Assembly (NCBI RefSeq): GCF_000317515.1
Contig: NC_019738.1
Location: forward strand, 6,102,001 to 6,166,000
Direction: 5' to 3'
From: Allocoleopsis franciscana PCC 7113
GTDB taxonomy: Bacteria > Cyanobacteriota > Cyanobacteriia > Cyanobacteriales > Coleofasciculaceae
Length of the DNA: 64,000 nt
Positions within the stretch are counted from its first letter, which is position 1; each line of letters starts with the position of its first letter. Of this stretch, positions 8,399 through 17,864 are shown one piece after another. The notes below the pieces were generated by a model, which was not told the origin of the DNA, ran no database searches, and worked only from the letters and a program-made list of their open reading frames with translations. Both the position numbers and the translations under genes were made by a program.

Positions 8399-9835
8399 TT
8401 ACGCCTTTTCCGCCTTAATACACCCTTGCAGAAACCGAGCCGGAATCTCTGGACGCCCACCCCAATGCAGATGCACATAAGAAGCGTGCACCTGATGCCG
8501 TCGCCACCCCTCGGTTGCCGCCTTACCCTCACCTTTTTGGTCATATCCCCGTGTCTCAAACAACGGTTTCTCAGGCATTACCGTCAACTGAGAGTGATGA
8601 AACTCATGCCCCCAAACCCTTGCCCCAGCTTTTAACAATGGACTGTCTTGCAGTGCCGTTGCTTGCCGATATCCCACAGTAAGGCGCTTCCCCATCACTG
8701 TTGTTGTGGGCAATACCCCCACCATCGACCAAGATTGTCCCTCAAAATCCCTAATCTGCTCACACAAATACATCAGCCCCCCGCACTCTGCATAAGTTGG
8801 CATTCCTGTCAAGATAGCCAGTCGCACAGACTCACGCGCACAGGTATTTTCAGTTAATGGTTGGGCAAAGACTTCGGGAAAACCGCCGCCAAAGTACAAT
8901 CCCTGGACATCCGCAGGTAAAGCCGTATCGGTGAGGGGACTCCAAGGCACTAACTCAGCGCCCAGTTCTTGCAAAATATCCAGGTTGTCCTGATAGTAGA
9001 AACTAAAAGCGCGATCGCGTGCTACTGCCAGCCTAACTGGATCTCCCCCTAAATCCCCCATAACTTGGGGGACTTTGAATCTAGTTCCCCCCTTAATAAG
9101 CCGGAGCTTTAGTGAGGAGGCTAGGGGGGTGGAGGGTTGGGGGGGATCTGAATCTGAGGGGGAAGTCAGCAACGGAAATAACAGCTCCCAGTCGAAACAA
9201 CTCTCTGCCAGGTGGGCGAGTCTATCGATCAAGTCATCCAACTGAACCATCTCAGCCGTAGGCACTAAGCCCAGATGCCGAGCGGGAATCGTAATATTAT
9301 CCTGACGCCTCATGACTCCTAGTACAGGAATTTGTAAGGGTTCCAAGGCATCTTTGAGAAGTTCCAAGTGGCGATCGCTCCCCACGCGATTTAACACCAC
9401 ACCCGTTAGCTGTATCCTAGAGTCAAAGGTCTTGTAACCGTGTGCGATCGCAGCCACTGAACGAGACAACCGACTACAATCCAAAACCAATAGCACAGGC
9501 AATTCCAACAACCGCGCAATATGAGCCGTACTCGCCCAATCCTCTCGTCCTGATGCCCCATCAAACAACCCCATCACCCCTTCAACAAGAGCATAATTCA
9601 CCCCTTGCACATGACGGGTAAAACAGTCCTGGACGTAATTCTCCGAAGTCAGCACCGGGTCTAAATTCCGACAGGGACGCCCCGTAACCTGCTGATGGAA
9701 CATCGGATCGATGTAATCCGGGCCAACTTTGAACGATTGAACACTTTGCTTGTGCCGTGACAAAAACGACAATAGGGCGAGCGTAACCGTTGTCTTGCCC
9801 ACCCCACTGCGTTCACCCGCGATGACTAAAGCCAT
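8399..9835 (-). CDS. cobB: Cobyrinic acid a,c-diamide synthase (CobB/CbiA)
   Basis: This enzyme amidates the a and c side chains of cobyrinic acid (or hydrogenobyrinate) with glutamine and ATP in cobalamin synthesis. The 478-residue protein has an N-terminal P-loop (GERSGVGKTT, residues 7-16) and the KVGPDYIDPMFH and VEGVMGLFDGASG blocks of the CobB/CbiA/BioD fold. Its C-terminal class I glutaminase-like domain has the nucleophile region YAECGGLMYL near residue 347 and a terminal HLHWGG. Residues 224-265 are a low-complexity proline/serine and GG-rich insert that coincides with an intergenic-type repeat (separate entry), just before PVRLAVARDRAFSFYY. The gene is followed upstream by opcA, with which it is probably not functionally linked. 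It fits the B12-dependent NrdJ encoded nearby. Confidence 0.92.
   Translation of the reverse strand: MALVIAGERSGVGKTTVTLALLSFLSRHKQSVQSFKVGPDYIDPMFHQQVTGRPCRNLDPVLTSENYVQDCFTRHVQGVNYALVEGVMGLFDGASGREDWASTAHIARLLELPVLLVLDCSRLSRSVAAIAHGYKTFDSRIQLTGVVLNRVGSDRHLELLKDALEPLQIPVLGVMRRQDNITIPARHLGLVPTAEMVQLDDLIDRLAHLAESCFDWELLFPLLTSPSDSDPPQPSTPLASSLKLRLIKGGTRFKVPQVMGDLGGDPVRLAVARDRAFSFYYQDNLDILQELGAELVPWSPLTDTALPADVQGLYFGGGFPEVFAQPLTENTCARESVRLAILTGMPTYAECGGLMYLCEQIRDFEGQSWSMVGVLPTTTVMGKRLTVGYRQATALQDSPLLKAGARVWGHEFHHSQLTVMPEKPLFETRGYDQKGEGKAATEGWRRHQVHASYVHLHWGGRPEIPARFLQGCIKAEKA
9041..9166 (-). repeat. Palindromic C-rich/G-rich repeat inserted in frame in cobB
   Basis: Read on the minus strand, this segment runs from GATCCCCCCC through AACCCTCCACCCCCC, TTATTAAGGGGGGAAC and AAAGTCCCCC to GGGGGATTTAGGGGGAGATC. 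That is the architecture of the non-coding repeats common in cyanobacterial intergenic regions (compare 20851-20869). Here it is translated as residues 224-265 of CobB, between the CobB core and the conserved PVRLAVARD block. Its length, 126 bases, is a multiple of three, so the frame is kept. Confidence 0.65.
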
Positions 9836-9899
9836 AGTAATTGGTAATTGGTCATTGATGCTTGACTTTTATTCCCCATTACCCATTACCTAATACCTA

Positions 9900-11276
9900 T
9901 TACCCATTGGCTAATTTGAGCATCTCAGCCGTAACCGCCAGACTTTCTTCATAAAGCACCTCGCGACCCCAGCGTTGTAGTTGCTGACTTAACAGGTGTT
10001 CGGTCTTTTGGTCAAATAGCGGTGTTACCTGCTGAATCCGGCAAGCTTGGGCACCCCCACCGGCTTCCATCCGCATACAACCCGTCGTTTCGGAACACAA
10101 CACCGTACAGCAGTCTGCTTCGTTATTGGTCGAACCCAACCGCAGGCTGATCAAGTCACCTGGGATTTCTCCCACATCCGCGACGGGAATTCCTGCCAAC
10201 TCGGCTTCAATTGTATGTTGCTCTGGTGAGGTGAATCGAACACGCCGGATATCGTAATCACCCCCGTCTTTTTGATAAGAGACGGGACGCCACTTCAAAC
10301 GAGAGGCTAACCAACCCAAAAACATCAATGCCTGAGCTTGGTTCCCTTGCTCGTAATCAATGGTTACCTGATCAACTTCGTTGAGCGCCGCACGACGCTC
10401 TGGTGGGTCGAACGCCTCAGCCGTCAACTCTTGCCAAGGTGCTAACCGTCGCCAGTTAAGGTCAGCAATCCCTGTTCCGTGAGCAATCAGTTCGTATATC
10501 TGCAAAAGCTCTGGCTCTGTCTTATTGAAAGAACTAGAGTCAATGATGATGCTATTACTCTGGTTTGCCAGTCGCTTGAACAGACCATACTCAGGGTCAG
10601 GGGTTCCCTTCCACCAGAGGAACTTGGGAAGCTCTCCAATCATCAGCTCTGAAATCATCCCAGCGTTGCGCTCCAAAGCAGCAGCGGTGCCTCTGAGAGT
10701 AATGTATTCACAGCAGACCAGTGTACTCTGACTTTGCTTTTGCACAGGGCAAGAGGCAGAAACCTGAGCCGTCACGCCTTCATCTTCTCCTGCTATCGGA
10801 CAAAGAGCGATAATCCGACAGGGGTTGGAGGCTGCGATGGCATCCGCCAGCCCCGATCCTTCCAAGTCTGGCGAATACTGGAGCCGTTCAGCTTCTGCTG
10901 TAGTGCTTACTGCCCCATGTTTCAGTCGTTGTGTATATTCTTCGCGCACTCTGGCCTTGGTGGCCTCATCTGCCGTACCAGTTCTCGGCAGTCCATAAGC
11001 TTTTTGAGCCGCTTTCAGTGCCGCCACCATGCGCGGTCCGATAATACCATCAATCGGGCCTGTGTAATATCCCAATGCCGCTAAGAGTTGCTGGGTTTCT
11101 TCGGGTTCATAGATAATCAAACTAAACGTTGACGCCCGGATGGCGGAGGGAAAATCGCCGTATTCCCCAGAGCCACCATAGCTCTGCCAGATTTGACGAA
11201 GTTCCGCTTCGATATCACTAATCGAAACATCTTTGGGCCGTTGTATGGAGACTATTGGAGGAGATTGCGTTGCCAT
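9900..11276 (-). CDS. opcA: Glucose-6-phosphate dehydrogenase assembly protein OpcA
   Basis: OpcA is the allosteric partner of cyanobacterial Zwf; it promotes assembly and activation of G6PDH and links it to redox state. The 458-residue protein begins with the typical RPKDVSISDIEAELRQIW block. It then carries a small peptidoglycan-binding-like helical module (LLAALGYYTGPIDGIIGP to YGLPRTG, about residues 60-105). The OpcA core includes ELMIGELPKFLWWKG and the IADLNWRRLAPWQELTAEAF block. Cysteines occur in clusters (CPVQKQSQSTLVCC; ADCCTVLC) and could be redox-active, but that is inference. It lies directly downstream of zwf on the same strand (144-base gap), as usual in cyanobacteria. Confidence 0.95.
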   Translation of the reverse strand: MATQSPPIVSIQRPKDVSISDIEAELRQIWQSYGGSGEYGDFPSAIRASTFSLIIYEPEETQQLLAALGYYTGPIDGIIGPRMVAALKAAQKAYGLPRTGTADEATKARVREEYTQRLKHGAVSTTAEAERLQYSPDLEGSGLADAIAASNPCRIIALCPIAGEDEGVTAQVSASCPVQKQSQSTLVCCEYITLRGTAAALERNAGMISELMIGELPKFLWWKGTPDPEYGLFKRLANQSNSIIIDSSSFNKTEPELLQIYELIAHGTGIADLNWRRLAPWQELTAEAFDPPERRAALNEVDQVTIDYEQGNQAQALMFLGWLASRLKWRPVSYQKDGGDYDIRRVRFTSPEQHTIEAELAGIPVADVGEIPGDLISLRLGSTNNEADCCTVLCSETTGCMRMEAGGGAQACRIQQVTPLFDQKTEHLLSQQLQRWGREVLYEESLAVTAEMLKLANG

Positions 11277-11420
11277 ATCACTTACTTTGTTGTTTGTTGT
11301 GGGTTGGTTGTTGTTGCTTATTATTTGGGGGTTGTTAGTGCTTAGCTGTTAGCAATTTAACGACTTTTTATAACTCAACAATAAACACTAACCACTCCTC
11401 AGCGCATTGGGCGAAACACC

Positions 11421-12950
11421 CTACAATCTACGCCAACGGCGTCCATCCCGATTGATCAATAGTTCCGCCTCACTTGGCTCCCAGGTTCCCGCTTCGTACT
11501 GAGGAATAGACGCTGGATTAGCGGGTGCTTCCCAAGCCATAAGTGCCGGTGTCACCACTCGCCAAGCCTCTTCCACTTCATCGGCACGGGTGAACAGGGT
11601 TTGGTCTCCGAGCATACAATCGAGTAATAGGCGATCGTAAGCATCAGATGTAGACATGCCAAACGAAGAACCGTAGCTAAAGTCCATATCGACCGTGCGT
11701 GTCCGCAAGTTCGGTCCCGGCATTTTCCCTTCAAATCGTAGGGAAATCCCTTCATTTGGGTGAATCCGCAGGGTTAGCACATTGGGGTTTGCCTGTTGTG
11801 CGGCGGATTGGAAAATTAACAAAGGTACATCGCGAAACTGGATCGCAATTTCGCTCACCTTCTTCGGCAGCCGCTTACCCGTTCGCAGATAAAAGGGCAC
11901 ACCCTGCCAGCGCCAGTTATCGATCAGTAGCTTCATTGCCACGTAGGTGGCGGTTGTCGAGTTGGGGTTCACTCCTGGTTCCTCTCGATAACCAGGAACT
12001 CGCTTTCCTTTCATCCAACCGGCTGAATATTGACCCCTTACGGCTGAAGCTTCCAGGTTATTGATATCGGCTAGGTGGGTAGCCTGAAGTACCTTGACTT
12101 TTTCTGTGCGAATACTATCGGCGTCTAAGGAATTTGGCGGTTCCATCGCCGTCAGGCAAAACACTTGGAGGAGGTGATTTTGCACCATGTCTCGGAGTGC
12201 ACCAGAGGTTTCATAATAACCCGCTCTATCTTCGACGCCTACCGTTTCTGCCACTGTAATCTGGACGTGGTCAACAAACTGGCGATTCCAGAGCGGCTCA
12301 AAGATGGCGTTGGCGAAGCGAAACACCAACAAATTCTGAACGGTTTCTTTGCCTAAATAGTGGTCGATGCGGTAAACCTGTTCTTCTTTACAGACTTGTT
12401 GCACAACTCGGTTGAGCTTTTGAGCCGAACTCAAATCGGTACCGAAGGGTTTTTCAATCACCAAGCGGTTCCGAATCGGATCGCTCAACATTCCCGCACC
12501 GCCAAGCTGTCGGATGGCTTCTGGGAAAAATTTGGGAGAAACGGACAGGTAAAAGACTCGATTTCCTCGCGTCCCCCGTTTACCATCAAGTTCCCCTAAA
12601 AAGGCTTTCAGCTTCTCATAGCTTTCTGGCTTATCAATGTCACCCGGACAGTAGTACAACCCTCTGGCAAAATCTTCCCACAGTTCCTCGGCTCCAATGC
12701 CGTCGGCAAACTGCTCTATGCCCTCACGCATCTGCTCCCGAAAGTAGTCATGGCTCCATTCGCGACGTGCCACACCCACGATTGTCGTTTCGGGGGGTAA
12801 GCGTCGATCGCGTTTCATTTGGTAAATGGCGGGTACCAATTTGCGTTGCGTCAGGTCTCCCGACGCTCCAAAAATGACTAAAATCGCAGGTTCCGGTGTC
12901 CGTTCCTGTTGTAATCCAACGCGCAGAGGGTTTTCTAGCAGAGTCACCAT
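11421..12950 (-). CDS. zwf: Glucose-6-phosphate 1-dehydrogenase
   Basis: First enzyme of the oxidative pentose phosphate pathway: G6P + NADP to 6-phosphogluconolactone + NADPH. The 509-residue length is typical. It has the N-terminal Rossmann fingerprint [12 protein letters not shown] (about residues 28-39), the substrate site [13 protein letters not shown] (about 195) with catalytic His and Lys, and a [18 protein letters not shown] block. The gene sits between tal and opcA on the minus strand, in the order fbp-tal-zwf-opcA, a classic cyanobacterial cluster that supplies NADPH in the dark. Confidence 0.97.
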   Translation of the reverse strand: MVTLLENPLRVGLQQERTPEPAILVIFGASGDLTQRKLVPAIYQMKRDRRLPPETTIVGVARREWSHDYFREQMREGIEQFADGIGAEELWEDFARGLYYCPGDIDKPESYEKLKAFLGELDGKRGTRGNRVFYLSVSPKFFPEAIRQLGGAGMLSDPIRNRLVIEKPFGTDLSSAQKLNRVVQQVCKEEQVYRIDHYLGKETVQNLLVFRFANAIFEPLWNRQFVDHVQITVAETVGVEDRAGYYETSGALRDMVQNHLLQVFCLTAMEPPNSLDADSIRTEKVKVLQATHLADINNLEASAVRGQYSAGWMKGKRVPGYREEPGVNPNSTTATYVAMKLLIDNWRWQGVPFYLRTGKRLPKKVSEIAIQFRDVPLLIFQSAAQQANPNVLTLRIHPNEGISLRFEGKMPGPNLRTRTVDMDFSYGSSFGMSTSDAYDRLLLDCMLGDQTLFTRADEVEEAWRVVTPALMAWEAPANPASIPQYEAGTWEPSEAELLINRDGRRWRRL

Positions 12951-13051
12951 AGGAAGTTAAGAAAGATCAGAGATGAATAAGGATAATGCACAAGGGATGA
13001 AGCGTGAAGTATGGAATGTTTCACCCTTCACACTTCACACTTCATATTTTT

Positions 13052-14209
13052 TTACACAGTTGCCAACTTCTGGACTTTGTCCTCTAAGGATGCCATTAAG
13101 GACTCAAAAGGCTTGACAAATTTGTCAATTCCATCTAATAAAAGTTCCTCCATGACCTCGTCGATATTGATATCGATATCGGGTTCCTTGAGACTTTCCA
13201 TTAAGTGGTAGGCTTTGTCAACATCGGCCTCAACGCGATTGGCTGGAGAACAGTGATCGGCACAGGCTTCAATGGTGTTGGGTGGTAAGGTATTGACGGT
13301 ATCAGGGCCGATCAGCTCATCGACATACATCACATCGCTGTATTCGGGGTTCTTGGTGCTAGTGCTCGCCCACAGCAGCCGCTGGACTTTTGCTCCTTTT
13401 TCGGCTAAAGCTTTCCAGCGATCGCTCTGGATAATTTCTTTGTATTTCTGGTAGGCAATTTTGGCATTAGCGATCGCCACTTTGCCTTTCACGGCTTCCA
13501 ACTCGGCTTTCTTCTCGATCCGATCCACGCCTTCAGCGAGTTTAGCGTCAATCCGTCCATCAATATTGATATCAATCCGACTCAAGAAGAAACTCGCCAC
13601 AGAGGCAATGTTGCTGATGTCCTTGCCCTCGGCAACCCGCTTTTCCAAGCCTCGGATGTAAGACCAAGCCGTCTCAACATAGCTGTCTACGGAGAACAGC
13701 AAGGTAACATTAACATTGATTCCTTCGCTGATCACTTGCTCAACCGCAGGCAAGCCCATCTTCGTGCCAGGAATCTTGATCATTACGTTTTCCCGACCAA
13801 TTTGCTCATAATAGCGTCGGGCTTCATTAATCGTGCTTTGGGTATCGTCCGCCATGGTGGGTGGAACTTCGATACTCACGTAACCATCCAGTTTATTGGA
13901 CGACTCATAAACGGGTTTGAAGATATCGCAGGCATTCCGGATGTCATCAAACACGAGAGACTCATAAATTTCCAACACCGATTTCTGGGCACGGATACCG
14001 GCTTCAATATCGGCATCGTATATGGCATTCCCCACGATCGCTTTTTCAAAGATGGCGGGGTTGGAGGTAATTCCGACAATCCCTCGCTCCTCAATTAGCT
14101 GCTTGAGTTCGCCGGACTGGATAATTGAGCGGCTCAGATTATCCATCCAGATACTCTGACCGTAATTTTGTTCAATTTGGAAGATGGGATTGTTGGCTGT
14201 TGCTGTCAT
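13052..14209 (-). CDS. tal: Transaldolase
   Basis: Transfers a dihydroxyacetone unit between sugar phosphates in the non-oxidative pentose phosphate pathway. The 385-residue length matches the longer cyanobacterial transaldolases. Visible blocks are GQSIWMDNLSRSII at the N-terminus, GIVGITSNPAIFEKAI, NVMIKIPGTKMGLPAVE, VASFFLSRID and WASTSTKNPEYSD, where the lysine is the likely Schiff-base residue. The C-terminal LMASLEDKVQKLATV tail is charged. The start is well set by AGGAG 8 bases before the ATG. It lies between fbp (upstream) and zwf (downstream), with gaps of about 100 bases on each side, so the genes probably form one regulatory unit. Confidence 0.95.
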   Translation of the reverse strand: MTATANNPIFQIEQNYGQSIWMDNLSRSIIQSGELKQLIEERGIVGITSNPAIFEKAIVGNAIYDADIEAGIRAQKSVLEIYESLVFDDIRNACDIFKPVYESSNKLDGYVSIEVPPTMADDTQSTINEARRYYEQIGRENVMIKIPGTKMGLPAVEQVISEGINVNVTLLFSVDSYVETAWSYIRGLEKRVAEGKDISNIASVASFFLSRIDINIDGRIDAKLAEGVDRIEKKAELEAVKGKVAIANAKIAYQKYKEIIQSDRWKALAEKGAKVQRLLWASTSTKNPEYSDVMYVDELIGPDTVNTLPPNTIEACADHCSPANRVEADVDKAYHLMESLKEPDIDINIDEVMEELLLDGIDKFVKPFESLMASLEDKVQKLATV

Positions 14210-14316
14210 TCTGTAACTCCTAGTAATTGTGATGTATTCTGCTTATTGAAGGTTAGAGGCTGAGGGCTGATTGGTCATTAGGTTTTGGTCATAGACTCTT
14301 GACAAAAGACCCATGA

Positions 14317-15387
14317 TTAACCGGGTTTAGAAGCCATTGCCGCTTCTTCTGAGTCCCGCGCTCTCTCTTGAATAAAAGATTCGACAAGGGCTACATCTTC
14401 TTTACTCCCAATAATCAAGGGTGTTCTTTGATGCAACGCCTTGGGCACCACCTCCATCAGATTTTGGGTTCCCGTACTGGCTCTGCCACCCGCTTGCTCC
14501 ATCAAAAACGCAAGGGGAGCGGTTTCATAAAGTAGACGCAACTTTCCTTCCGGCTTCTTCAACGTACCGGGATAGAGAAAGACACCCCCCTGAGACAAAA
14601 TCCGATGAAAATCTCCGACTAAAGCCCCACTGTAGCGAGCGGTATATCCTTCATGGCGATGCACGTAGCGAATATAGTCCCGAATGGATTCGTCCCACTG
14701 CCAGAAGTTTCCTTCATTGACGCTATAAATCGGTCCATGGTCTGGCACCTGCATGTTTTCCTTAGAAAGGATAAACTCGCCTAAGCTGGGGTCAAGGGTA
14801 AAAGAATGAACTCCCGTACCGATAGAGTACACCAGCATCGTACTCGGCCCATAGAGAATGTAACCGGCAGCGATTTGTTTTTGACCGTTTTGCAGCAAAT
14901 CTTCGGCTTCGCCGTTTAAGTCGTCGCCTTCTTGCTTGCGAATCGAAAAAATTGAACCAATATTTAAGTTGATGTCTATATTTGAGGAGCCATCAATTGG
15001 GTCATACAGTAAGGTATAACGTCCAATGGGGCAGTTTTCTGGGATATAGTAGGGTTTTTCCATTTCCTCGGAGGCTAAGCGACAGACGAGACCGCTTTGC
15101 TTAAACACCGAGATAAACACGTCATTGGCATAGATATCCATCTTTTTGACAGACTCTCCCTGCACGTTGACAGTACCCGTCACGCCTAAGACTCCCTCAA
15201 CTAAACCAGCGCGGCTCAGGCGTCGAGAAATCAGCTTGGCTGCTAAGGCAATGCGAGTCATGAGCGCACTGAGGTCTTGCGCCTCTGCTGAGAAACTTTG
15301 CAGTTGCTGTAAAACGTGACGCGATAGCGTTGTACAATCACGATCCAGAGTCCGTTCCTGAGCTACAGGCTGATCTACATCTGCCAT
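14317..15387 (-). CDS. fbp: Fructose-1,6-bisphosphatase class I
   Basis: Hydrolyses fructose-1,6-bisphosphate to fructose-6-phosphate in gluconeogenesis and the Calvin cycle. The metal/phosphate site [17 protein letters not shown] is unmistakable, preceded by the ASEEME acidic motif, with the substrate block [15 protein letters not shown] and the C-terminal [11 protein letters not shown]. Two in-frame ATGs compete (15396 and 15387). GGGAGGG sits directly against the first but about 9 bases before the second, so I chose 15387 (356 residues). The gene is the first of the fbp-tal-zwf-opcA group and divergent from pfkA with a 268-base intergenic region. Confidence 0.95.
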   Translation of the reverse strand: MADVDQPVAQERTLDRDCTTLSRHVLQQLQSFSAEAQDLSALMTRIALAAKLISRRLSRAGLVEGVLGVTGTVNVQGESVKKMDIYANDVFISVFKQSGLVCRLASEEMEKPYYIPENCPIGRYTLLYDPIDGSSNIDINLNIGSIFSIRKQEGDDLNGEAEDLLQNGQKQIAAGYILYGPSTMLVYSIGTGVHSFTLDPSLGEFILSKENMQVPDHGPIYSVNEGNFWQWDESIRDYIRYVHRHEGYTARYSGALVGDFHRILSQGGVFLYPGTLKKPEGKLRLLYETAPLAFLMEQAGGRASTGTQNLMEVVPKALHQRTPLIIGSKEDVALVESFIQERARDSEEAAMASKPG

Positions 15388-15655
15388 AATTTTCATCCCT
15401 CCCTATCGGGTAACGCATTCTGACAAGAGGTCAGTTGCTCATGAAACTGCCCTCAAGCCAGCCGAATGCCTTATCCTCTTTAATTTCTATCTTAGGGAGG
15501 CATTTGGGCTGCGGCTTCTAACTTTAGGAGAACTAAAGAAACTTTAGATGAACTACAGAAAGAGCCATAAAATCTTCATACTGCCTTCCTTGTCTATAAA
15601 CTCTGTCTGAGTTCAAATCTATTAGGAAGCTCACGATTTAAGTATCAAAAGGGAT

Positions 15656-16738
15656 ATGGGAGAACATAAACGCATTGGAATTCTCACCAGTGGTGGCGAT
15701 TGTGCTGGGCTGAATGCGGTGATTCGAGCGGTAACTCATCGAGCTGTAGGGACTTATGGCTGGGATGTAATGGGTATCTATCGAGCAACTCAGGGGTTGA
15801 TGAGTCGTCCTGTGCAAGCGATCGAGCTGGATCTTGACAAGGTTGATAGCATTCTGACCAAGGGTGGCACCATGCTGGGTACGACGAATAAAGGTAACCC
15901 CTTTGCTTTCCCGATGCCGGATGGGACGTTCCACGACTGCTCGGAAGACATCATCGAAGGGTACCGCCAACTGGGGTTGGATGCTCTGATTGGGATTGGG
16001 GGAGATGGAAGCTTAGCCATTCTTCGCAAAATTGCTCAGCAAGGTAATCTCAACTTTGTGGCCATTCCTAAAACAATTGATAATGACGTTGGGATCACTG
16101 AGCGTTCGATTGGGTTTGATACGGCGGTGAATATTGCGACTGAAGCGCTAGATCGCTTACACTTTACGGCCGCCAGTCACGACCGGGTCATGATTTTGGA
16201 AGTGATGGGTCGCGATGCGGGTCACATTGCGATCTCAGCAGGCATTGCAGGGGGTGCTGATGTCATCCTGATCCCAGAAATTCCTTACACCCTGGATAAC
16301 GTCTGCCGCAAGATTCAAGAGCATCAGGCACAGGGGCGGAATTTCTCTTTAGTGGTGGTTTCAGAGGCGGTTTGTACAGAACAAGGTGAAACGGTCACCT
16401 GGAGCGATCGCTTCGGCGAATGTCGCTTAGGTGGCATTGGTCAATACTTAGCTGACCGCCTTTCGACTTGTACAGGTGCTGAGACACGCGTCACAGTTTT
16501 GGGGCATACTCAGCGGGGTGGTATCCCTTCCCCCCTTGACCGCTTAATTGCCTCTGCCTTTGGCGTGGCAGCGGTTGATTTAATTGCCGATGAAAAATAT
16601 GACCACATGGTCACTTGGCAACAGCGTCAGGTGGTGTATGTGCCGATTCAAGAGGCTCTGGGTCACTATCAAGCCGTAGATCCCCAAGGCACTCTAGTCA
16701 AAACCGCTAGAGGGCTACAGATTTGCCTCGGAGATTAG
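15656..16738 (+). CDS. pfkA: 6-phosphofructokinase
   Basis: Phosphorylates fructose-6-phosphate. The 360-residue protein has the N-terminal GILTSGGDCAGLNAVIRA, the GIGGDGS loop, the catalytic PKTIDNDVGITERSIGF block, LEVMGRDAGHIA, and VTVLGHTQRGGIPSPLDR near the C-terminus. The Gly in GGDG with Lys in PKTIDND is the mixed signature of the group III enzymes found in actinobacteria and cyanobacteria. These are mostly ATP-dependent; pyrophosphate users carry GGDD. The ATG at 15656 follows a weak AAAAGG. It is divergent from fbp, the opposing enzyme, so both sides of the fructose-phosphate cycle could be controlled from the shared region 15388-15655. Confidence 0.95.
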   Translation: MGEHKRIGILTSGGDCAGLNAVIRAVTHRAVGTYGWDVMGIYRATQGLMSRPVQAIELDLDKVDSILTKGGTMLGTTNKGNPFAFPMPDGTFHDCSEDIIEGYRQLGLDALIGIGGDGSLAILRKIAQQGNLNFVAIPKTIDNDVGITERSIGFDTAVNIATEALDRLHFTAASHDRVMILEVMGRDAGHIAISAGIAGGADVILIPEIPYTLDNVCRKIQEHQAQGRNFSLVVVSEAVCTEQGETVTWSDRFGECRLGGIGQYLADRLSTCTGAETRVTVLGHTQRGGIPSPLDRLIASAFGVAAVDLIADEKYDHMVTWQQRQVVYVPIQEALGHYQAVDPQGTLVKTARGLQICLGD

Positions 16739-16773
16739 ACTGGCTTTCTTTTAGGTAGCTCAAGCCCAATCAG

Positions 16774-16807
16774 ACGAGGAGGGTCGTGATTTATGACCCT
16801 CCTTCGT
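16774..16807 (+). terminator. Hairpin terminator after pfkA
   Basis: An inverted repeat with arms ACGAGGAGGGTC and GACCCTCCTTCGT (one bulged T) and a 9-base loop lies 35 bases beyond the pfkA stop, between two convergent genes. It has no long T tract, so it may act in both directions. Confidence 0.6.
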
Positions 16808-16898
16808 CTATCTACCCTATGGGGAAATGCTCAGATTGGGTAGGGCAGATTAGGGCTAAGGCGTCTTTTTACCTCTATCCTAGGGTCGAGATAGAGCT

Positions 16899-17192
16899 TT
16901 AGAATCGATTATTACTGCGCCTTGCTCCACCCTCACTACTGCGATTATCTTCTTTCGGTCTTGCTTTATTGACTCTCAATTGACGTCCCATCCACTCGGC
17001 ACCATCCAATTCGGAGATGGCGGAATCTTCTTGGGTTTCTTCTGTCATTTCAACAAAGGCAAAGCCACGCATTCGACCCGTTTCACGGTCTGTAGGTAAC
17101 ACCACTCGCTTGACGGTGCCGTAATCGGCAAATACTGTTCTCAAGTCTTCTTCGGTGGCTTGGTAAGACAGGTTTCCGACGTAAATGGTCAT
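16899..17192 (-). CDS. RRM-domain RNA-binding protein (Rbp family)
   Basis: A 97-residue protein with a single RNA-recognition motif: RNP2 IYVGNL (residues 3-8), RNP1 RGFAFVEM (about 43-50), then a short C-terminal SSEGGARRSNNRF tail, less glycine-rich than the cold-induced Rbp proteins. Cyanobacterial Rbp proteins bind U-rich RNA and several are cold-induced or help localise photosystem mRNAs. ATG 17192 gives the usual MTIYVGNL start; the upstream TTG at 17201 is less likely. A hairpin just ahead of the start (CTGAACA/TGTTCAG, about 17213-17235) could affect translation. Confidence 0.93.
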   Translation of the reverse strand: MTIYVGNLSYQATEEDLRTVFADYGTVKRVVLPTDRETGRMRGFAFVEMTEETQEDSAISELDGAEWMGRQLRVNKARPKEDNRSSEGGARRSNNRF

Positions 17193-17532
17193 GTCGATCA
17201 ATAAAGCTGAACAAAGGACTGCTGTTCAGATTCACAGACCAGAGTTTGGCACTGGAAGCTGCTGAACGTCTTGTCTGAGTTAACCGTTGGTCAATTTTTA
17301 AGAACTCACCATGCCCAAGGCGATCGCTTTATGAGACCTCCAAGGGATCATCGCCAAACCTCAAAAATCTAACCCAAGGTAGAACTGAACTTTTACTTTC
17401 GTTTTATGATAACCTACCTATTTGCTTGTTCGTCGTTACCTACCTCACATTTCTAGCCACACATTAGTAAACTTGGGTCTACTTTGATTGAGCAGACCCC
17501 AAGGTTTCAGGCGGATTCCCTTAAATTGGGTC
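17193..17532 (-). other. Long leader/intergenic region upstream of the RRM gene
   Basis: No gene is seen in these 340 bases. Cyanobacterial rbp genes often have long 5' leaders that mediate cold control, so much of this may be transcribed leader; that is inference. One GCGATCGC (HIP1) site occurs near 17320. Confidence 0.35.
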
Positions 17533-17751
17533 TTATTCAATCGAAATCGATTGAGGGCCGCTAGTTTTACCATTTTCACTGCCACTGCTAGCAGATGTAT
17601 AGGGAGTAGAGCCTGTTTGCTGATCCAACCAGCTTTTCACGGGATCATCGGCGAGGTTGAGTCGAAACACTCCTGAAAAAAATCCTCCCAAGAAAGCAAC
17701 AGGCTGCTGAGCTAGTTCTTTGACAATGGGTGTCAATTCATCGAGAAACAT
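17533..17751 (-). CDS. Small conserved cyanobacterial/plastid protein (UPF0426-like)
   Basis: A 72-residue protein with MFLDELTPIVKELAQQPVAFLGGFFSGVFRL(split) followed by NLADDPVKSWLDQQ and a Ser/Gly-rich tail. The N-terminal half could be an amphipathic or short membrane-associated helix. I recall the LNLxDDPVKSWLDQQ pattern as a small family of unknown function shared by cyanobacteria and plant chloroplasts (UPF0426); I could not check this. It is on the same strand as nrdJ, about 110 bases downstream of it, but separated by a strong hairpin. Confidence 0.7.
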   Translation of the reverse strand: MFLDELTPIVKELAQQPVAFLGGFFSGVFRLNLADDPVKSWLDQQTGSTPYTSASSGSENGKTSGPQSISIE

Positions 17752-17816
17752 CTGGGTGTCTCCTTGTGCTACAGGACATTGATAATGAGTGATTCTTCTC
17801 GAATCCTAACGTGTCT

Positions 17817-17856
17817 GTCCAGGAGTAACCCCTTGGAGGCATGATTACTCCTGGAC
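17817..17856 (-). terminator. Strong hairpin after nrdJ
   Basis: A perfect 12-base stem, GTCCAGGAGTAA/TTACTCCTGGAC, with a 16-base loop lies 9 bases beyond the nrdJ stop on the minus strand. It lacks a T run but is the strongest hairpin in the gap. It probably ends or stabilises the nrdJ transcript. Confidence 0.65.
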
Positions 17857-17864
17857 GATCCCGA

